14,051 nt of DNA from Lachnospiraceae bacterium (GTDB taxonomy: Bacteria; Bacillota; Clostridia; Lachnospirales; Lachnospiraceae). A program made the translations under genes and the position numbers. The notes under the pieces are model-generated. The model was not told where the DNA came from. It did not search any database and worked only from the letters and a program-made list of their open reading frames with translations. Shown here in pieces: positions 13,159-14,051 of this stretch (position 1 is its first letter; every line of letters begins with the position of its first letter). Where the stretch lies: positions 1 through 14,051 of the forward strand of contig DMCJ01000137.1 in NCBI GenBank assembly GCA_003446735.1. Reading direction: 5' to 3'.

Positions 13159-14051
13159 ATGGATAATAATCTTGAATTTAAGGGAAGGCTCGGATGGTAC
13201 TTAAGGCTTCCCATATGGTTCGGCCTGCTTCTTGCAGCGGTCAACGTTTCCATATATGCGATCAATATGAAGGCGGGAGTGATACTCTCCGTCTTTACGG
13301 TCATATATCTTGTTTCATTTCTGGTAATGGAACGCTTAAACCGTTCCGTGATCCGCAATGAGTTAGTCAGCTTCGCCACCCAATACGGACAGATACAAAA
13401 AAGGCTTTTAAGAGACCTGGAATTACCCAATGCCCTTATGGACGAAAACGGTCGTATCATATGGGCCAATACTGAATTTAAAGCTGCCGTTGAAAAGGAT
13501 CATCCCGAGGGAAAGACGATCTTTAATTATTTCGAGGAGCTCTCGTCCGATGCCTTAAGGGTAGCCGGAGAAAACGAAGAAAACAGGGTGGAATTCCAGT
13601 TCGAGGACAGGGATTACAGAGCCCTTATCAAAAAGATACCCTTAGACGAGATGGTCGAGAACAGCGACATATTTACTTCCGAGAGCAGATATGAGGGCTG
13701 CCTGTATTCGATCTATCTGTTTGATGATACGGCTTTAAAGATGGCCTTAAGGGAAAATGATAACCAGTCGCTGGCCGTAGGTCTTTTATATATAGACAAT
13801 TACGACGAAGCCCTAAACAGTACCGATGAGGTGCGCCGTTCCCTTCTTACGGCTCTTATCGAAAGAAAGTTCAATAAATATTTTGGTTCCATAGACGGTA
13901 TAATAAGGCGTCAGGAAAAGGATAAATTCTTCTTTGTCATTAGAAAGCAGATGCTAAAGAAGCTTGAGAGCGTTCGCTTTGATATCTTAGAGGATGTAAA
14001 GACCGTCAGCATAGGAAACGAGATGTCCGTTACGATAAGTATCGGTATCGG
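13159..14051 (+). CDS. gdpP: GdpP/YybT-type cyclic-di-AMP phosphodiesterase, N-terminal part (cut by window end)
   Basis: The frame is open from ATG at 13159 to the window edge, 297 complete codons. Two adjacent membrane helices (about 17-36 and 38-57) are followed by a PAS-like domain (about 85-165; LPNALMDENGRIIWANTEF) and a modified GGDEF domain (from about 170; AVGLLYIDNYDEAL... IRRQEKDKFFFVIRK... MSVTISIGI). In the GGDEF position the sequence reads EKDKF, so diguanylate cyclase activity is not expected. This order is diagnostic of GdpP, whose catalytic DHH/DHHA1 domains would lie beyond the window. GdpP hydrolyses c-di-AMP at the membrane and affects cell-wall and potassium homeostasis. 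Placement beside rpsF-ssb-rpsR resembles the B. subtilis yybT region, where rplI and the replicative helicase gene often follow. The start has an AGGACAGGG region just upstream. Confidence 0.9.
   Translation, partial: MDNNLEFKGRLGWYLRLPIWFGLLLAAVNVSIYAINMKAGVILSVFTVIYLVSFLVMERLNRSVIRNELVSFATQYGQIQKRLLRDLELPNALMDENGRIIWANTEFKAAVEKDHPEGKTIFNYFEELSSDALRVAGENEENRVEFQFEDRDYRALIKKIPLDEMVENSDIFTSESRYEGCLYSIYLFDDTALKMALRENDNQSLAVGLLYIDNYDEALNSTDEVRRSLLTALIERKFNKYFGSIDGIIRRQEKDKFFFVIRKQMLKKLESVRFDILEDVKTVSIGNEMSVTISIGI

Noticed and set aside
13011..13469. Minus-strand open frame of 152 codons
   Set aside because: It is antisense to the start of gdpP and crosses its promoter; no Shine-Dalgarno or recognisable domain.

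Overview
This window looks like chromosomal core-genome DNA from a low-to-moderate GC Clostridia, most likely a Lachnospiraceae (Butyrivibrio/Roseburia-like) bacterium. The evidence is heavy use of ATA, AGA and AGG codons, strong AGGAGG-type ribosome-binding sites, a DnaD/DnaI-type primosome, a preQ1-I riboswitch upstream of queT, a GdpP-type protein next to rpsF-ssb-rpsR, and a long (394-residue) divergent PRPP synthetase. The taxonomic call is inference from gene content and style. I see no phage, transposon, CRISPR array, tRNA or rRNA.

Layout. (1) Positions 1-530 hold the end of an F1F0-ATP synthase operon: the last codons of atpD, then atpC, closed by a hairpin. (2) Positions 561-3098 encode an unrecognised 845-residue membrane-anchored extracytoplasmic protein with a repetitive beta-rich middle and a C-terminal segment resembling an inactive C39-like peptidase. 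It converges on, and overlaps by 26 bp, queT on the minus strand (3073-3588), which is preceded by a preQ1-I riboswitch. (3) murC (3721-5100) is transcribed divergently from queT. (4) Positions 5101-5378 are non-coding and hold five DnaA-box-like 9-mers in a striking arrangement (two head-to-tail pairs flanking a single inverted box), an AT-rich stretch and two inverted repeats. (5) A tightly spaced five-gene operon follows (5379-11729): a DnaD/DnaB-domain primosome protein, the DnaI/DnaC-type helicase loader, PRPP synthetase, a cytosolic LacI-effector-domain/GGDEF protein and a sirtuin. It ends at a bidirectional terminator. (6) The rpsF-ssb-rpsR operon lies on the minus strand (11797-12844), with a good promoter whose -35 box sits inside a near-perfect 20-bp palindrome. 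(7) A plus-strand promoter drives a GdpP-type c-di-AMP phosphodiesterase gene, cut off by the window edge.

How the parts fit together. The central operon combines helicase loading (DnaD-like plus DnaI-like), supply of PRPP for nucleotide and NAD synthesis, a ligand-sensing c-di-GMP synthase without membrane or DNA-binding segments, and an NAD-dependent deacylase, downstream of a DnaA-box cluster. This suggests, but does not prove, that replication-initiation genes and nucleotide/second-messenger metabolism are co-expressed under DnaA influence. SSB and a c-di-AMP phosphodiesterase lie next door. Nothing here is clearly a wholly new defence or mobile system. The best leads are the DnaA-box cluster, the cytosolic LacI-type/GGDEF sensor, the large pseudo-peptidase-like protein, and the unusual SSB C-terminus.
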